Source: Mediterranea massiliensis (GTDB taxonomy: Bacteria > Bacteroidota > Bacteroidia > Bacteroidales > Bacteroidaceae). Taken from it: a DNA stretch of 64,000 bases. The notes under the pieces were generated by a model, which searched no databases, was not told where the DNA came from, and saw nothing but the letters and a program-made list of their open reading frames with translations. The stretch covers positions 1,333 through 65,332 of the forward strand of contig NZ_LT635834.1 in assembly GCF_900128475.1 (NCBI RefSeq). Direction: 5' to 3'. Below, in pieces: positions 46,403 through 55,715 of this stretch. Made by a program: the position numbers and the translations under genes. The number at the start of each line of letters is the position of its first letter. Within the stretch, counting starts at the first letter, position 1.

Positions 46403-46455
46403 ACTATATCAACTCCCCTCCTTCCAAATGGAGTGGAGTTGATATAGTTCTGTTT
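46403..46455 (+). terminator. Long hairpin after malQ
   Basis: ACTATATCAACTCC (46403-46416) and GGAGTTGATATAGT (46435-46448) are perfect 14-nt arms, with CTCC/GGAG able to extend inside. A T-rich tail follows. The remainder of the 351-bp gap (46316-46666) is unremarkable apart from the promoter at 46617. Confidence 0.7.
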
Positions 46456-46616
46456 TGATACGCGCCCGCTTTCCATCCCCACTCGCAAGCCGGGCGGACG
46501 TACCAAAGTGCATTCCTCCATCTCCACTTGCGCCCTTCCTCCGCCCGCAAAACCGACCATATTCCCCCTCCGCCCGCAATAATTTCGCAAAAAACAAGAA
46601 TTTTCGGCAAAAAGTT

Positions 46617-46646
46617 TTTGTAATATCCAAGTAAATAGTATTTTTG
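46617..46646 (+). promoter_or_regulatory. Promoter of the coiled-coil/zapA operon
   Basis: TTTG (46617-46620), 18 bp, TATTTTTG (46639-46646), 20 bp before the ATG at 46667. Confidence 0.7.
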
Positions 46647-46666
46647 TGTACAATTTTGGTGTAGTG

Positions 46667-46960
46667 ATGACAGAAGAAGAAAAAGAGCTATTGCAAACCT
46701 TTGAAGCCCGGCTGCGACACTTGATCTATCTGCACGATGAATTGAGACGCGAAAACGCCAGCTTGAGGCAGCTCCTCACCGACTGCCGGGCCGACTGCGA
46801 AAAGACCAAAGCCGACCTGAAGACCCTGGAAAAGCGCTACACCGACCTGAAGACAGCAACGACAATCAGCCTTAACGGCAGCGACGTCAGGGAGACCAAG
46901 CTGCGATTGTCCAAATTAGTGCGTGAAGTCGACAAATGCATCGCCCTACTGAATGAATAA
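46667..46960 (+). CDS. Coiled-coil protein upstream of zapA
   Basis: A 97-residue protein, heavily helical, with heptad-like Leu/Glu/Lys pattern from about residue 8 to 65 (for example LHDELRRENASLRQLLTD). I do not recognise a named family; the position and coiled-coil length recall ZapB, which bundles FtsZ together with ZapA, so a ZapB-like partner is an inference. ATG at 46667 is used, downstream of the -7 box. It is 18 bp from zapA in the same direction. Confidence 0.78.
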   Translation: MTEEEKELLQTFEARLRHLIYLHDELRRENASLRQLLTDCRADCEKTKADLKTLEKRYTDLKTATTISLNGSDVRETKLRLSKLVREVDKCIALLNE

Positions 46961-46978
46961 CGAAGGAGAAGAAGATGT

Positions 46979-47275
46979 ATGAACGATAAGATAAAGATAC
47001 ACCTGCTCATGGCAGGCACCGCCTACCCCCTCACCATCCGCCGCGAAGACGAGGAAACGGTGCGCGAAGCCGCCCGGCAGGTCAATGTCAGGCTCAAACA
47101 GTATAGGGACTACTACCCCGAAGCCAGCACGGAACAACTGCTTGGCATGGTGACCTACCAGTTCGCCATGGAAAACCTGCAGATGAACCGGCGCAACGAC
47201 ACCGCCCCCTATACCGAAAAGCTGAAGGAACTGACCGGACTGCTGGAAGCCTGCTTCAAGGAAGACGAACCCTGA
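46979..47275 (+). CDS. zapA: Cell division protein ZapA
   Basis: A 98-residue protein that binds FtsZ and promotes Z-ring formation. The N-terminal globular half IKIHLLMAGTAYPLTIRRED and the following helix with REAARQVN fit ZapA; the C-terminal helix is coiled-coil. It follows the coiled-coil gene by 18 bp. RNase Y starts 144 bp further on, after a structured spacer. Confidence 0.88.
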   Translation: MNDKIKIHLLMAGTAYPLTIRREDEETVREAARQVNVRLKQYRDYYPEASTEQLLGMVTYQFAMENLQMNRRNDTAPYTEKLKELTGLLEACFKEDEP

Positions 47276-47327
47276 AGACAGCCCACCCCGCATCCCCGGC
47301 CGGACATCCGGACCCGAACAAGAACCC

Positions 47328-47391
47328 GCGCACTGCACGAGGCCCCCTCCCCCACCGGGGAACGGGATAAGCCACCGACAGTGCGCTTTTT
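47328..47391 (+). terminator. Structured spacer hairpin after zapA
   Basis: GCGCACTG (47328-47335) and CAGTGCGC (47379-47386) close a 43-nt internal region and a run of five T follows directly, as in an intrinsic terminator. The interior can form a further CCCC/GGGG stem. A short CCGG-ACAT-CCGG hairpin lies just upstream. The spacer could alternatively be the end of a small RNA. Confidence 0.65.
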
Positions 47392-47419
47392 ATTTATTAT
47401 ATATAAACCAATTATCAAA

Positions 47420-48958
47420 ATGACAGCAGTTACAATAGTAGTATCCATCGTCTGTTTCATCGTCGGAGCCGCCGCCTCGTACATTCTGTTCAAGCACGGC
47501 CTGAAGACGAAATACGACGGCATCCTGAAAGACGCCGAGGCCGAAGCCGAAGTCATCAAGAAGAACAAGTTACTCGAAGTAAAGGAAAAGTTCCTCAACA
47601 AGAAAGCCGACCTCGAAAAAGAAGTGGCCGCCCGCAACCAGAAGATACAGCAGGCCGAAAACAAGCTGAAACAACGCGAACTGGTGCTGAACCAGCGCCA
47701 GGAAGAGCTGCAGCGCAAGAAACAGGAGGCCGACGCCATCCGCGAGAACCTCGAGGCACAGCTGGGTATCGTCGACAAGAAGAAGGACGAACTGGACCAC
47801 CTGCAACGCCAGGAGATCGAAAAGCTCGAAGCCATCTCGGGCCTCTCGGCCGACGAAGCCCGCGACCGCATGGTAGAGTCGCTCAAGGAAGAGGCCAAGA
47901 CCCAGGCACAGTCCTACATCAACGACATCATGGACGATGCCAAGATGACCGCCACCAAGGAAGCCAAGCGCATCGTCATCCAGACCATCCAGCGCGTGGC
48001 CACCGAAACAGCCATCGAGAACTCCGTCACCGTGTTCCACATCGAGTCCGACGAAATCAAGGGCCGCATCATCGGCCGTGAGGGACGCAACATCCGTGCC
48101 CTCGAAGCCGCCACCGGCGTCGAAATCGTAGTGGACGACACGCCCGAAGCCATCGTCCTCTCCGCCTTCGACCCCGTGCGCCGCGAGATAGCCCGCCTGG
48201 CCCTGCACCAGCTCGTCACCGACGGACGCATCCACCCCGCCCGCATCGAGGAAGTAGTGGCCAAGGTACGCAAGCAGGTCGAGGAAGAAGTAATCGAGAC
48301 CGGCAAACGCACCACCATCGACCTGGGTATCCACGGCCTGCACCCCGAACTGATCCGCATCATCGGAAAAATGAAATATCGCTCGTCCTACGGGCAGAAC
48401 CTCCTGCAGCACGCCCGCGAAACGGCAAACCTCTGCGCCGTCATGGCCGCGGAGCTGGGCCTCAACCCCAAGAAGGCCAAACGCGCCGGACTGCTGCACG
48501 ACATCGGCAAGGTGCCCGACGAAGAGCCCGAACTGCCCCACGCCCTCTACGGCATGAAGCTGGCCGAGAAGTATAAGGAGAAGCCCGACATCTGCAACGC
48601 CATCGGTGCCCACCACGACGAGACGGAGATGACCAGCCTGCTGGCACCCATCGTACAGGTGTGCGATGCTATTTCGGGCGCCCGCCCCGGCGCACGCCGC
48701 GAAATCGTGGAAGCCTACATCAAACGCCTCAACGACCTGGAGCAGCTGGCCATGTCCTACCCCGGCGTCACCAAGACCTACGCCATCCAGGCGGGCCGCG
48801 AGCTGCGCGTCATCGTCGGCGCCGACAAGATAGACGACAAGCAGACAGAAAGCCTCTCCGGCGAGATCGCCAAGAAGATACAGGACGAAATGACTTACCC
48901 GGGACAGGTGAAGATTACCGTCATCCGCGAGACGCGTGCCGTCAGCTACGCCAAGTAA
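47420..48958 (+). CDS. rny: Ribonuclease Y
   Basis: A 512-residue membrane-anchored endoribonuclease initiating mRNA decay. Order: N-terminal membrane helix (about 5-25), long coiled coil (about 25-180), KH domain ([19 protein letters not shown]), and HD domain with [12 protein letters not shown] and [15 protein letters not shown] at 47420 was chosen; upstream in-frame codons lie within the hairpin at 47328-47391. Length and domains are normal for the family. A strong terminator lies downstream. Confidence 0.97.
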   Translation: MTAVTIVVSIVCFIVGAAASYILFKHGLKTKYDGILKDAEAEAEVIKKNKLLEVKEKFLNKKADLEKEVAARNQKIQQAENKLKQRELVLNQRQEELQRKKQEADAIRENLEAQLGIVDKKKDELDHLQRQEIEKLEAISGLSADEARDRMVESLKEEAKTQAQSYINDIMDDAKMTATKEAKRIVIQTIQRVATETAIENSVTVFHIESDEIKGRIIGREGRNIRALEAATGVEIVVDDTPEAIVLSAFDPVRREIARLALHQLVTDGRIHPARIEEVVAKVRKQVEEEVIETGKRTTIDLGIHGLHPELIRIIGKMKYRSSYGQNLLQHARETANLCAVMAAELGLNPKKAKRAGLLHDIGKVPDEEPELPHALYGMKLAEKYKEKPDICNAIGAHHDETEMTSLLAPIVQVCDAISGARPGARREIVEAYIKRLNDLEQLAMSYPGVTKTYAIQAGRELRVIVGADKIDDKQTESLSGEIAKKIQDEMTYPGQVKITVIRETRAVSYAK

Positions 48959-48980
48959 AATTACAGCACATAATCCCTCC

Positions 48981-49034
48981 GTCGGGCACGGACCACCGGC
49001 TTCAGCCAGTGCCCTCCGTGCCTGACTACTTTTT
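48981..49034 (+). terminator. Terminator after RNase Y gene
   Basis: GTCGGGCACGGA (48981-48992) pairs with TCCGTGCCTGAC (49015-49026), 12 bp with one G-T, followed by TACTTTTTC. Confidence 0.8.
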
Positions 49035-49090
49035 CAACTCCCCCCATACATCCTCCCGATATGACAGCAAATCTCTCAACCTCGGAACCC

Positions 49091-49849
49091 ATGAAACAGT
49101 ATCAGTTTGAAGTCTGCGCCAACAGCGTGGAGAGCTGCCTGACTGCACAGGCAGGCGGAGCCCACCGTGTGGAACTCTGCGCAGGTATTCCCGAAGGGGG
49201 CACCACTCCCCCGTATGGCGACATCGCCACCGCCCGCGAACTGCTGACCCGTACCCGCCTGCACGTCATCATCCGTCCACGGAGCGGCGACTTCCTCTAT
49301 TCCGACCTCGAGCAACGCATCATGCTGAAAGACATCGAAAATGCCCGCCGACTGGGCGCCGACGGCGTGGTCTTCGGCTGCCTCACCGCTGACGGCGAGG
49401 TGGACAAGGCCCTCACCGGCCGCCTGATGGCCGCTGCCCAAGGGCTGTCGGTCACCTTCCACCGGGCCTTCGACGTATGCCGCGACCCGCACCGTGCGCT
49501 CGAAGACATCATCGCCTTGGGCTGCCACCGCATCCTTACCTCGGGCCAGCAGCCCACCGCCGAACAGGGCATCGGCCTGCTGGCCGAGCTGCAACGGCAA
49601 GCCGCCGGACGCATTACCCTACTGGCCGGTTGCGGCGTGAACGAGAGCAACATCGCCCGCATCGCCCGCGAAACCGGCATCTGCGAGTTCCACTTCTCGG
49701 CCCGCGAGACACTGGAGAGCGGCATGACGTGGCACAACGATGCCGTGTCGATGGGCGGCACCATCCACATAGACGAGTACACGCGCCCCGTCACCACAGA
49801 ACGCCGCGTGCGCGACACCATCGCCGCGGCCCTCAACACCGACCGGTAA
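49091..49849 (+). CDS. cutC: CutC family protein (copper homeostasis)
   Basis: A 252-residue TIM-barrel protein. The start KQYQFEVCANSVESCLTAQAGGAHRVELCA is the CutC signature; later VTFHRAFDVC and LAGCGVNESNI are typical. Members bind Cu(I) in some organisms, though a direct role in copper tolerance is unsettled. I use ATG 49091, where the conserved domain begins; ATG 49061 is an in-frame alternative adding ten residues. It converges with panD, with the IS element inserted between them. Confidence 0.9.
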   Translation: MKQYQFEVCANSVESCLTAQAGGAHRVELCAGIPEGGTTPPYGDIATARELLTRTRLHVIIRPRSGDFLYSDLEQRIMLKDIENARRLGADGVVFGCLTADGEVDKALTGRLMAAAQGLSVTFHRAFDVCRDPHRALEDIIALGCHRILTSGQQPTAEQGIGLLAELQRQAAGRITLLAGCGVNESNIARIARETGICEFHFSARETLESGMTWHNDAVSMGGTIHIDEYTRPVTTERRVRDTIAAALNTDR

Positions 49850-49872
49850 GAGACGGAAACGCACCACAAGAG

Positions 49873-51670
49873 AAGAGGCTGTCTCAAAATAGACTTGAGA
49901 TGGCCTCTGTTTGTTTCATCTCAGATTGAAGTCATTTTTCTCAAAAGAGGAGTTTACAAACTTACTTTTGAAGATATCATTCTTTCAAACTGTTTATTCG
50001 TTGTCATAAGCCTCCTACGAGGCTACTTTTGCAAGATTATGTGCCATGGCCAGCAGTCCGAACTCAATCTCAACCTTCTTAAGTCCACGAAGCTGGAACC
50101 TCTTGAAGTGCTTGTTGTTCTTGAGGTTTCCAAATACAGCCTCCACATCCTGTGGTCGCTGACTGCGATATTTCAGACCTTCATCAGAGAGTAGCTTTTC
50201 ACGTTCTCTTTCCTTGATTTTCCTCAGACGGTGATTTACCTGTACAATCCTTTCCGACTGGCTTCTGTGACACCGGCATCTTAACGGGCAGCCTTTACAG
50301 TTACGTGCTCTGTATCTTGATATGGTCTGCTCAAAACCGTTGTCTGTCGAACGCGTTATATCAGCAAGTCTTTCCATCCTTTGTCCCATCGGACAGTACA
50401 TTCCGTCCGTTTCTTCATTATAGTAGAAGTTGGCAGACAGAAAAGGGTCATTTCTGAAGTTCTTTTTCTGTTCCTTATGAAAATAATTGTACTTTATGAA
50501 GGTTTTAATGCCATGTCTGGAAGCATACAGATAGTTCTCTTCACTCCCGTATCCGGCATCACAGACAGATATGTCAGGGTATCTGTCGTAAAGGAAATGA
50601 AAATCATCCATATGCAGAGAATAGGTGGAGGTATCTCCCGCACACTGATGGAGGGTATAGTCCAGAATGAACTGCCTGTTGGTACTGATTTGGGTATTAT
50701 ATCCGGGTTTGAGTTGTCCATTCCTCATATGGTCTTCTTTCATACGCATGAAGGTGGCGTCATTGTCCGTCTTTGAATAGCTGTTGCGTCCGTCAAGTAT
50801 CTTTCCCTGTGATTCATATTTCCTGAGCTGTTCTGGCCATGACTTCCTTACACGTCTTACCTTCGCTTTCATTTTCTTGTCCGCATCCACTTCATTCAGG
50901 GCATCATCAATCTGCTTGAGTGCCTTTTCTACTTTCTCCGGAGTGATATCCTGACAGGTGACCGGAGCGGAACCACGCAGTTCCTGTTTGGTGACAGACT
51001 CGGCGTACTGCCATATCTCTTCAAGCTGTTCCGCGATTCTGGATATGCGGGTATGTATGGACTTGCCCCAGACGAACGTATAACGGTTGGCGTTCGCCTC
51101 CATCTTCGTCCCGTCGGTACAGGCTACATCCAGACTTACAAAACCTTCCGACACGAGAAACTTTACAATGGTGGCAAATATTGTCTTCAGTACATCCTTC
51201 AGCCGGCTGCTGCGAAAACGGTTGAGGGTGTTATGATCAGGAGTCACATTGCCGGTAAGCCACATGAAGCGGATGTCATTGCGACAGAATTCTTCTATGC
51301 GACGGCTGGAATAGATATTACGCAAATAAGCATAGACAAGAATTTGAAGCATCATACGTGGGTGGTACGCAGAACAGCCTTTAGGGGAATACTTACGGTA
51401 AAGTTCTTCAAGGTTTATCTGTTCAATGATACGGTGAACAACACGGACTGGATCGTTCTGGGGGATAAAATCGCCTAAACATGGAGGTAAAAGCAGATTA
51501 TCGTTGGATGTGTAACTTTTAAACATTATCTTTGGGATATCTTAACTTGGTTCCCTAAGATACAAAAAATTAGGGAAACGGGCAAGTTCTGGCTGAGAGA
51601 AGTTCGGGCTTGCCCATTTTTTTATAGACACAAAAAAGGCCATCTCAAAGTTTATTTGAGACAGCCTCTT
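49873..51670. mobile_element. IS1182-family insertion sequence, intact
   Basis: Imperfect terminal inverted repeats of about 40 bp: left from 49873 (AAGAGGCTGTCTCAAA) and right ending at 51670, reverse-complementing to the same start, with both continuing TTGAGATGGCCT. The single transposase is intact. It is inserted between the ends of cutC and panD, so no gene is broken. No clear target duplication is seen. It is less GC-rich than its surroundings, suggesting recent acquisition. Confidence 0.93.
50015..51526 (-). CDS. IS1182-family transposase
   Basis: A 503-residue DDE transposase. An N-terminal DUF772-like domain (FIPQNDPVRVVHRIIEQI, then YLRNIYSSRRIEEFCRND) precedes the catalytic core with Asp in VACTDGTKMEAN, Asp in CDAGYGSEENY and Glu in DVEAVFGNLKNN. 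A cysteine-rich segment CKGCPLRCRCHR lies in between. No frameshift or stop is visible, so it is likely functional. It is transcribed inward, away from panD and towards cutC. Confidence 0.95.
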   Translation of the reverse strand: MFKSYTSNDNLLLPPCLGDFIPQNDPVRVVHRIIEQINLEELYRKYSPKGCSAYHPRMMLQILVYAYLRNIYSSRRIEEFCRNDIRFMWLTGNVTPDHNTLNRFRSSRLKDVLKTIFATIVKFLVSEGFVSLDVACTDGTKMEANANRYTFVWGKSIHTRISRIAEQLEEIWQYAESVTKQELRGSAPVTCQDITPEKVEKALKQIDDALNEVDADKKMKAKVRRVRKSWPEQLRKYESQGKILDGRNSYSKTDNDATFMRMKEDHMRNGQLKPGYNTQISTNRQFILDYTLHQCAGDTSTYSLHMDDFHFLYDRYPDISVCDAGYGSEENYLYASRHGIKTFIKYNYFHKEQKKNFRNDPFLSANFYYNEETDGMYCPMGQRMERLADITRSTDNGFEQTISRYRARNCKGCPLRCRCHRSQSERIVQVNHRLRKIKEREREKLLSDEGLKYRSQRPQDVEAVFGNLKNNKHFKRFQLRGLKKVEIEFGLLAMAHNLAKVAS

Positions 51671-51711
51671 CCACTATTTACCAGAATTGAAAACCGATGA
51701 ATCGGAACCGA

Positions 51712-52065
51712 TCAGCCCACCACTCGGTTGGTGTCCGGGTCGGGGAAGACCACGGTCGGTTTGAAAGTCTTGGCTTCCTCGAAGTCCATCAGTGCGTAGG
51801 ACATGATGATGACAATGTCGCCGGGCTGCACACGCCGTGCGGCGGCGCCATTGAGGCAGACCTTGCCGGAGCCCCGTTCACCTTTAATGATATAGGTCTC
51901 AAAACGTTCGCCATTGTTGTTGTCGGCAATGTAGACCTTCTCGCCGGCAATCATGTTGGCCGCATCCATGAGGTCCTCGTCAATGGTGATGCTGCCCATG
52001 TAATTCAGATTAGCTTCCGTGACACGGGCGCAATGGATCTTGGACTTCAATACTTCAATCATCAT
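51712..52065 (-). CDS. panD: Aspartate 1-decarboxylase
   Basis: A 117-residue pyruvoyl enzyme making beta-alanine for pantothenate. Self-cleavage at YMGSITID (Gly-Ser, near residues 24-25) gives the active pyruvoyl group. [18 protein letters not shown] and [10 protein letters not shown] are conserved. It may start at either of two adjacent ATGs (52065 or 52062). It lies 18 bp downstream of panC in the same direction, and the IS right end lies 42 bp beyond its stop. Confidence 0.96.
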   Translation of the reverse strand: MMIEVLKSKIHCARVTEANLNYMGSITIDEDLMDAANMIAGEKVYIADNNNGERFETYIIKGERGSGKVCLNGAAARRVQPGDIVIIMSYALMDFEEAKTFKPTVVFPDPDTNRVVG

Positions 52066-52083
52066 AGAGCTTTCTGTTTATTG

Positions 52084-52929
52084 TTAAGACTTGTACTTGA
52101 TATTATCAATCAGGCGGACCTCCCCGCAAAAGACGGTAATGCAACCCACGGCATAGTCGGTATCGGCCCAGTCGGCAATCTTCTGCAGCGTGTTGCCGTC
52201 CACCAGCTCGAAATACTCCAGCCGGAGGCCCGGAGCGGCGGCGATGGCATCCTCGACAAATTGTTGCGTCTGGGCCACGGTGTGAGTGGCAGCGTAGTCG
52301 ACGCTGGCAAAAAGGGTCTGCGAAATCTTCAGGGCCTGCTGGCGCTGCTCGGCCGAGAGGCGGGTGTTACGGCTGCTCAAAGCCAGGCCATCGGCCTCGC
52401 GGACGATGGGGCAGCCAACAATCTGGAGGGGAAACTTCAGCTGACGGACCATCTCACGAATGATAGCCAACTGCTGGAAATCCTTCTCGCCGAAGTAGGC
52501 GCGGTCGGGCTTCACCAAGTCGAACAGTTTGCTCACAATCTGGCAGACGCCGTTGAAGTGGCCCGGACGGTAAGCCCCTTCCATCACCGTGTCGAGCGGC
52601 GGGAAACTGAAGTGACGCATATCGGGTTCGGGATAGATTTCCTCGACCGAAGGCGCAAAGACTACCGTGGCTCCGCATTGCTCCAGCAAGCGGCAGTCGG
52701 CCTCTAGCGTACGAGGATATTTAGCCAAATCGTTCTTATCGTTGAATTGGGTAGGATTGACGAACACACTGACAACCGTGGCATCGTTCTCGGCCACACT
52801 GCGCTTCACGAGCGAGGCATGCCCCGCATGCAAAGCACCCATTGTAGGTACCAGGCCTACCGTTTTACCCTGGGCACGCAGGTTAGCCAATGCCTCCTGC
52901 AAGTCCTTGATAGCATGTACTATTTTCAT
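52084..52929 (-). CDS. panC: Pantothenate synthetase
   Basis: A 281-residue enzyme that joins pantoate and beta-alanine using [16 protein letters not shown] contains the HxGH nucleotide motif, with [16 protein letters not shown] and [10 protein letters not shown] as further family blocks. ATG at 52929 (MKIVHAI) is chosen over an upstream in-frame ATG. It is cotranscribed with panD; panB is not in the window. Promoter elements probably lie in the 244-bp divergent gap with the glycogen locus. Confidence 0.96.
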   Translation of the reverse strand: MKIVHAIKDLQEALANLRAQGKTVGLVPTMGALHAGHASLVKRSVAENDATVVSVFVNPTQFNDKNDLAKYPRTLEADCRLLEQCGATVVFAPSVEEIYPEPDMRHFSFPPLDTVMEGAYRPGHFNGVCQIVSKLFDLVKPDRAYFGEKDFQQLAIIREMVRQLKFPLQIVGCPIVREADGLALSSRNTRLSAEQRQQALKISQTLFASVDYAATHTVAQTQQFVEDAIAAAPGLRLEYFELVDGNTLQKIADWADTDYAVGCITVFCGEVRLIDNIKYKS

Positions 52930-53118
52930 TACTTTTTTAGTTAGATATTTACAGGGTTGTTTCAAAAAGCGGTGCAAAATAAGCTATTATTTGCCACATA
53001 ACGAAGAAATATTGCATTTTTCTCATAAAATCCACCTGTGAAGAGGAGTATAAAGGCCCCTATGCAGAATTGAAATACAAGTACTTAACAAATCATAAGG
53101 AATAATAGCCAAGGCTTT

Positions 53119-53151
53119 TTTGGCGTAATGAGCGTTTTTTTTGTAACTTTG
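53119..53151 (+). promoter_or_regulatory. Promoter of the glycogen-type locus (rightward arm)
   Basis: TTTG (53119-53122), 21 bp, TAACTTTG (53144-53151), 22 bp before the ATG at 53174. Confidence 0.75.
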
Positions 53152-53173
53152 CGCAATAATTTGAGAACTGATT

Positions 53174-53992
53174 ATGACAAAGGCTAATAAGGTTTTATTT
53201 ATCACCCAAGAAATTACTCCTTACGTACCGGAAACCGAATTGTCTCTGACCGGCCGCAATCTGCCGCAAGCCATCCAGGAAAGAGGCAGAGAAATCAGGA
53301 CGTTCATGCCCAAATGGGGAAATATCAACGAACGGCGCAACCAGCTCCACGAAGTGATCCGCCTGTCGGGTATGAACCTCATCATCGACGATACTGACCA
53401 TCCACTCATCATCAAGGTAGCCTCCATCCAGTCGGCACGCATGCAGGTATACTTCATCGACAACGATGACTACTTCCAAAACCGCTTGCAGGCAACCGAC
53501 GAAAACGGAGAGGAATACGAGGACAACGATGCACGCACCATCTTCTACGCCCGCGGTGTACTTGAAACGGTGAAGAAGCTGCGCTGGTGTCCCGACATCA
53601 TCCATTGCCAAAGCTGGATGACGGCTCTAGCTCCCCTCTACATCAAGAAAGCCTATCGGGACGAACCTTCGTTCAGAAGTTCCAAAGTGATTTTCTCACT
53701 GTATGGCAACGACTTCAAGCAGACCTTCCATCCGGAATTCACCAACCTGCTGATGCTGAAGGGCATCACCAAGAAGGATATCTCCATACTGAAGGATCCC
53801 ATCAACTATACCACCCTATGCAAGCTGGCAGTAGAATACTCGGACGGCATCATCCAGCAGAGTCCCAATGCCAACCAGGAAGTACTGGACTATGCACGCA
53901 GCCTGGGCAAACCGATACTGGAATACCAGAACGACGACAACTTTGCCGACCGCTGCAACAGCTTCTACGACTTGGTGAGTGAAACCGAATAA
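53174..53992 (+). CDS. Half-length glycogen/starch synthase-like (GT5 N-terminal domain) protein
   Basis: A 272-residue protein equivalent only to the N-terminal catalytic domain of GlgA (usual length about 480). LFITQEITPYVPET begins the Rossmann fold, and IIHCQSWMTALAPLYIKK matches the middle of the domain. The ADP-glucose loop, normally K-T-G-G-L, reads ETELSLTGRNLP (residues 20-31), so the binding Lys and Gly pair are missing, and no C-terminal nucleotide-binding half follows: the next gene is a lipoprotein. I infer it is not a normal synthase. It is first in the glycogen locus with its own promoter. Confidence 0.8.
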   Translation: MTKANKVLFITQEITPYVPETELSLTGRNLPQAIQERGREIRTFMPKWGNINERRNQLHEVIRLSGMNLIIDDTDHPLIIKVASIQSARMQVYFIDNDDYFQNRLQATDENGEEYEDNDARTIFYARGVLETVKKLRWCPDIIHCQSWMTALAPLYIKKAYRDEPSFRSSKVIFSLYGNDFKQTFHPEFTNLLMLKGITKKDISILKDPINYTTLCKLAVEYSDGIIQQSPNANQEVLDYARSLGKPILEYQNDDNFADRCNSFYDLVSETE

Positions 53993-54031
53993 ATATCCTT
54001 AAACTACATAGAACCTGAACTCGTAAATAAA

Positions 54032-55630
54032 ATGAAAGCAAAATTCATAGGAGCCCTGCTCACCTCGGTGCTGACTCTGCTGACAGCCTGCGATGATACG
54101 ACCAACACACTGGGCATGAGCATGCTTCCCTCATCAGACGGAATGTCATCGCACACCACAACTTTCCAGGTTACTACCCAATCGTACCTGGTAGATTCGG
54201 TCTACGCCAAGACCAGTACCGGCTACGTGGGCCGCTTTACCGACCCGGACTTCGGCAGCTACACCGCCAGCTTCCTGACGGAACTGAACTGCACGGACAA
54301 CTTCAAGTTCGAAGATATCCTGCCCGATGTCTACGAGGAATACATCGAGAACGATACACTGAAAGGAAAGGGTACACTGGTGGATGAAAAGGTAAGAGGT
54401 GTCCGACTGATTGTCTACTACAGCACGTGGTTTGGAGACTCGCTGAACGCCTGCCGCATGAGCGCCTATGAACTGAACAATCAATGGGCACAGGAACGGA
54501 AAGACGAGAATCGCCACTATCGCTATACGGACATCAATACGGACCTCTACAAGGGCACCCTGCTGGGACGAAAGGCCTATACAGCCTACGACGCCACCGT
54601 GTCCGACTCTATACGGAAAGCCACCGACTCCAACGGGAATGCCATCTACTCGCCGAACATCGTGTTCAACCTGGATACGGAAATCGGACAGAAGATATAC
54701 GACGAAAACAAGAGCCATCCCGAATATTTCAAAAATGCGGACGCCTTCATCGAAAATGTATTCCCCGGCGTATGCATCCAGAATGACTATGGCGACGGTA
54801 CCATTCTCTACGTGGACCGTGTGGACCTGGAATTCCAGTTCCAGTTCCATTACGTGGACAGCCTGGGCGTGAAGCTGACGAAAAAGGTGAACGATGCCAA
54901 CGGCAGCATCGGCGACGACTCGACCTACATTGGTCGGCAGACCATCTTTGCATCTACCAAGGAAGTAATCCAAGCGAACCATTTCGAAAACTCGGACAAG
55001 CTAAAGGAAAAGGCAGCCGAAAAAGAATGGACCTACATCAAATCGCCGGCCGGCATCTTTACGGAAGCTACCCTGCCCTACGATGAAATCTATGAGGAAC
55101 TGGCCAACGACACACTGAACGCCGTGAAGCTGACCTTCACCAACTATAACGAAAAGAGCAACTACAAATTCAGCATGAACGTACCCAGCAACGTACTGTT
55201 ACTGCGCAAACAGGACTTAAGCACGTTCTTTGAAGAAAATAAGGTGAACGACAACATCACTTCATTTACGGCCAGCCACAACAATGTAGCGACCAACCAA
55301 TATACTTTCCAGAACATCGCCCGACTGGTATCGACCTGCATCAATGAAAAGAAGGCTGCCCGCAATGCCGCCCAACAGAGTGCAGGAGCCAACTGGGACG
55401 AAGCGGCCTGGAATGAGGAATGGAATGCACAACACCCCGACTGGAACAAGGTATTGCTCATCCCCGTCAGCATCACGACACAAAGTACAAGCAGTACCAG
55501 CAACAGTAGCACCACCACAGCCGTACAGCACGACCTGCAGCCCGGCTATGCCAAACTGCAAGGCGGTGACCCCGAAAACGGAGGTACAAAGCTGACGCTG
55601 GAGGTAACCTACACACAATTTGAACAATAA
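54032..55630 (+). CDS. DUF4270 lipoprotein
   Basis: A 532-residue protein with a lipobox (LLTAC, Cys20) after a typical signal peptide. DUF4270 covers most of it: GYVGRFTDPDFGSYTASFLTEL, an internal Tyr/Asp-rich region, and YANQ-like beta-strand segments to the end. Near residues 430-500 are Asn/Gln/Ser/Thr-rich stretches. Function is unknown; DUF4270 proteins are probably surface or periplasmic. It starts 39 bp after the GT5 half protein, so it is likely in the same operon, although an extracytoplasmic protein in a glycogen locus is unexpected. Confidence 0.85.
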   Translation: MKAKFIGALLTSVLTLLTACDDTTNTLGMSMLPSSDGMSSHTTTFQVTTQSYLVDSVYAKTSTGYVGRFTDPDFGSYTASFLTELNCTDNFKFEDILPDVYEEYIENDTLKGKGTLVDEKVRGVRLIVYYSTWFGDSLNACRMSAYELNNQWAQERKDENRHYRYTDINTDLYKGTLLGRKAYTAYDATVSDSIRKATDSNGNAIYSPNIVFNLDTEIGQKIYDENKSHPEYFKNADAFIENVFPGVCIQNDYGDGTILYVDRVDLEFQFQFHYVDSLGVKLTKKVNDANGSIGDDSTYIGRQTIFASTKEVIQANHFENSDKLKEKAAEKEWTYIKSPAGIFTEATLPYDEIYEELANDTLNAVKLTFTNYNEKSNYKFSMNVPSNVLLLRKQDLSTFFEENKVNDNITSFTASHNNVATNQYTFQNIARLVSTCINEKKAARNAAQQSAGANWDEAAWNEEWNAQHPDWNKVLLIPVSITTQSTSSTSNSSTTTAVQHDLQPGYAKLQGGDPENGGTKLTLEVTYTQFEQ

Positions 55631-55655
55631 TCCCTTTATACACACAACATAAAAT

Positions 55656-55701
55656 AAAGAAAGACTCCCGCCCTCCTTCTGAAGGGCGGGAGTCTTTCTT
55701 T
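55656..55701. terminator. Strong bidirectional terminator
   Basis: AAAGAAAGACTCCCGCCCT (55656-55674) and its perfect complement (55683-55701) enclose an 8-nt loop, with A and T runs either side, ending both the DUF4270 and the GH57 transcripts. Confidence 0.92.
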
Positions 55702-55715
55702 ATACTGTTCTAGCG

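Noticed and set aside
49861..51680. Target-site duplication around the insertion element
   Set aside because: Bases on either side do not match beyond chance; this family can insert without a clear duplication.
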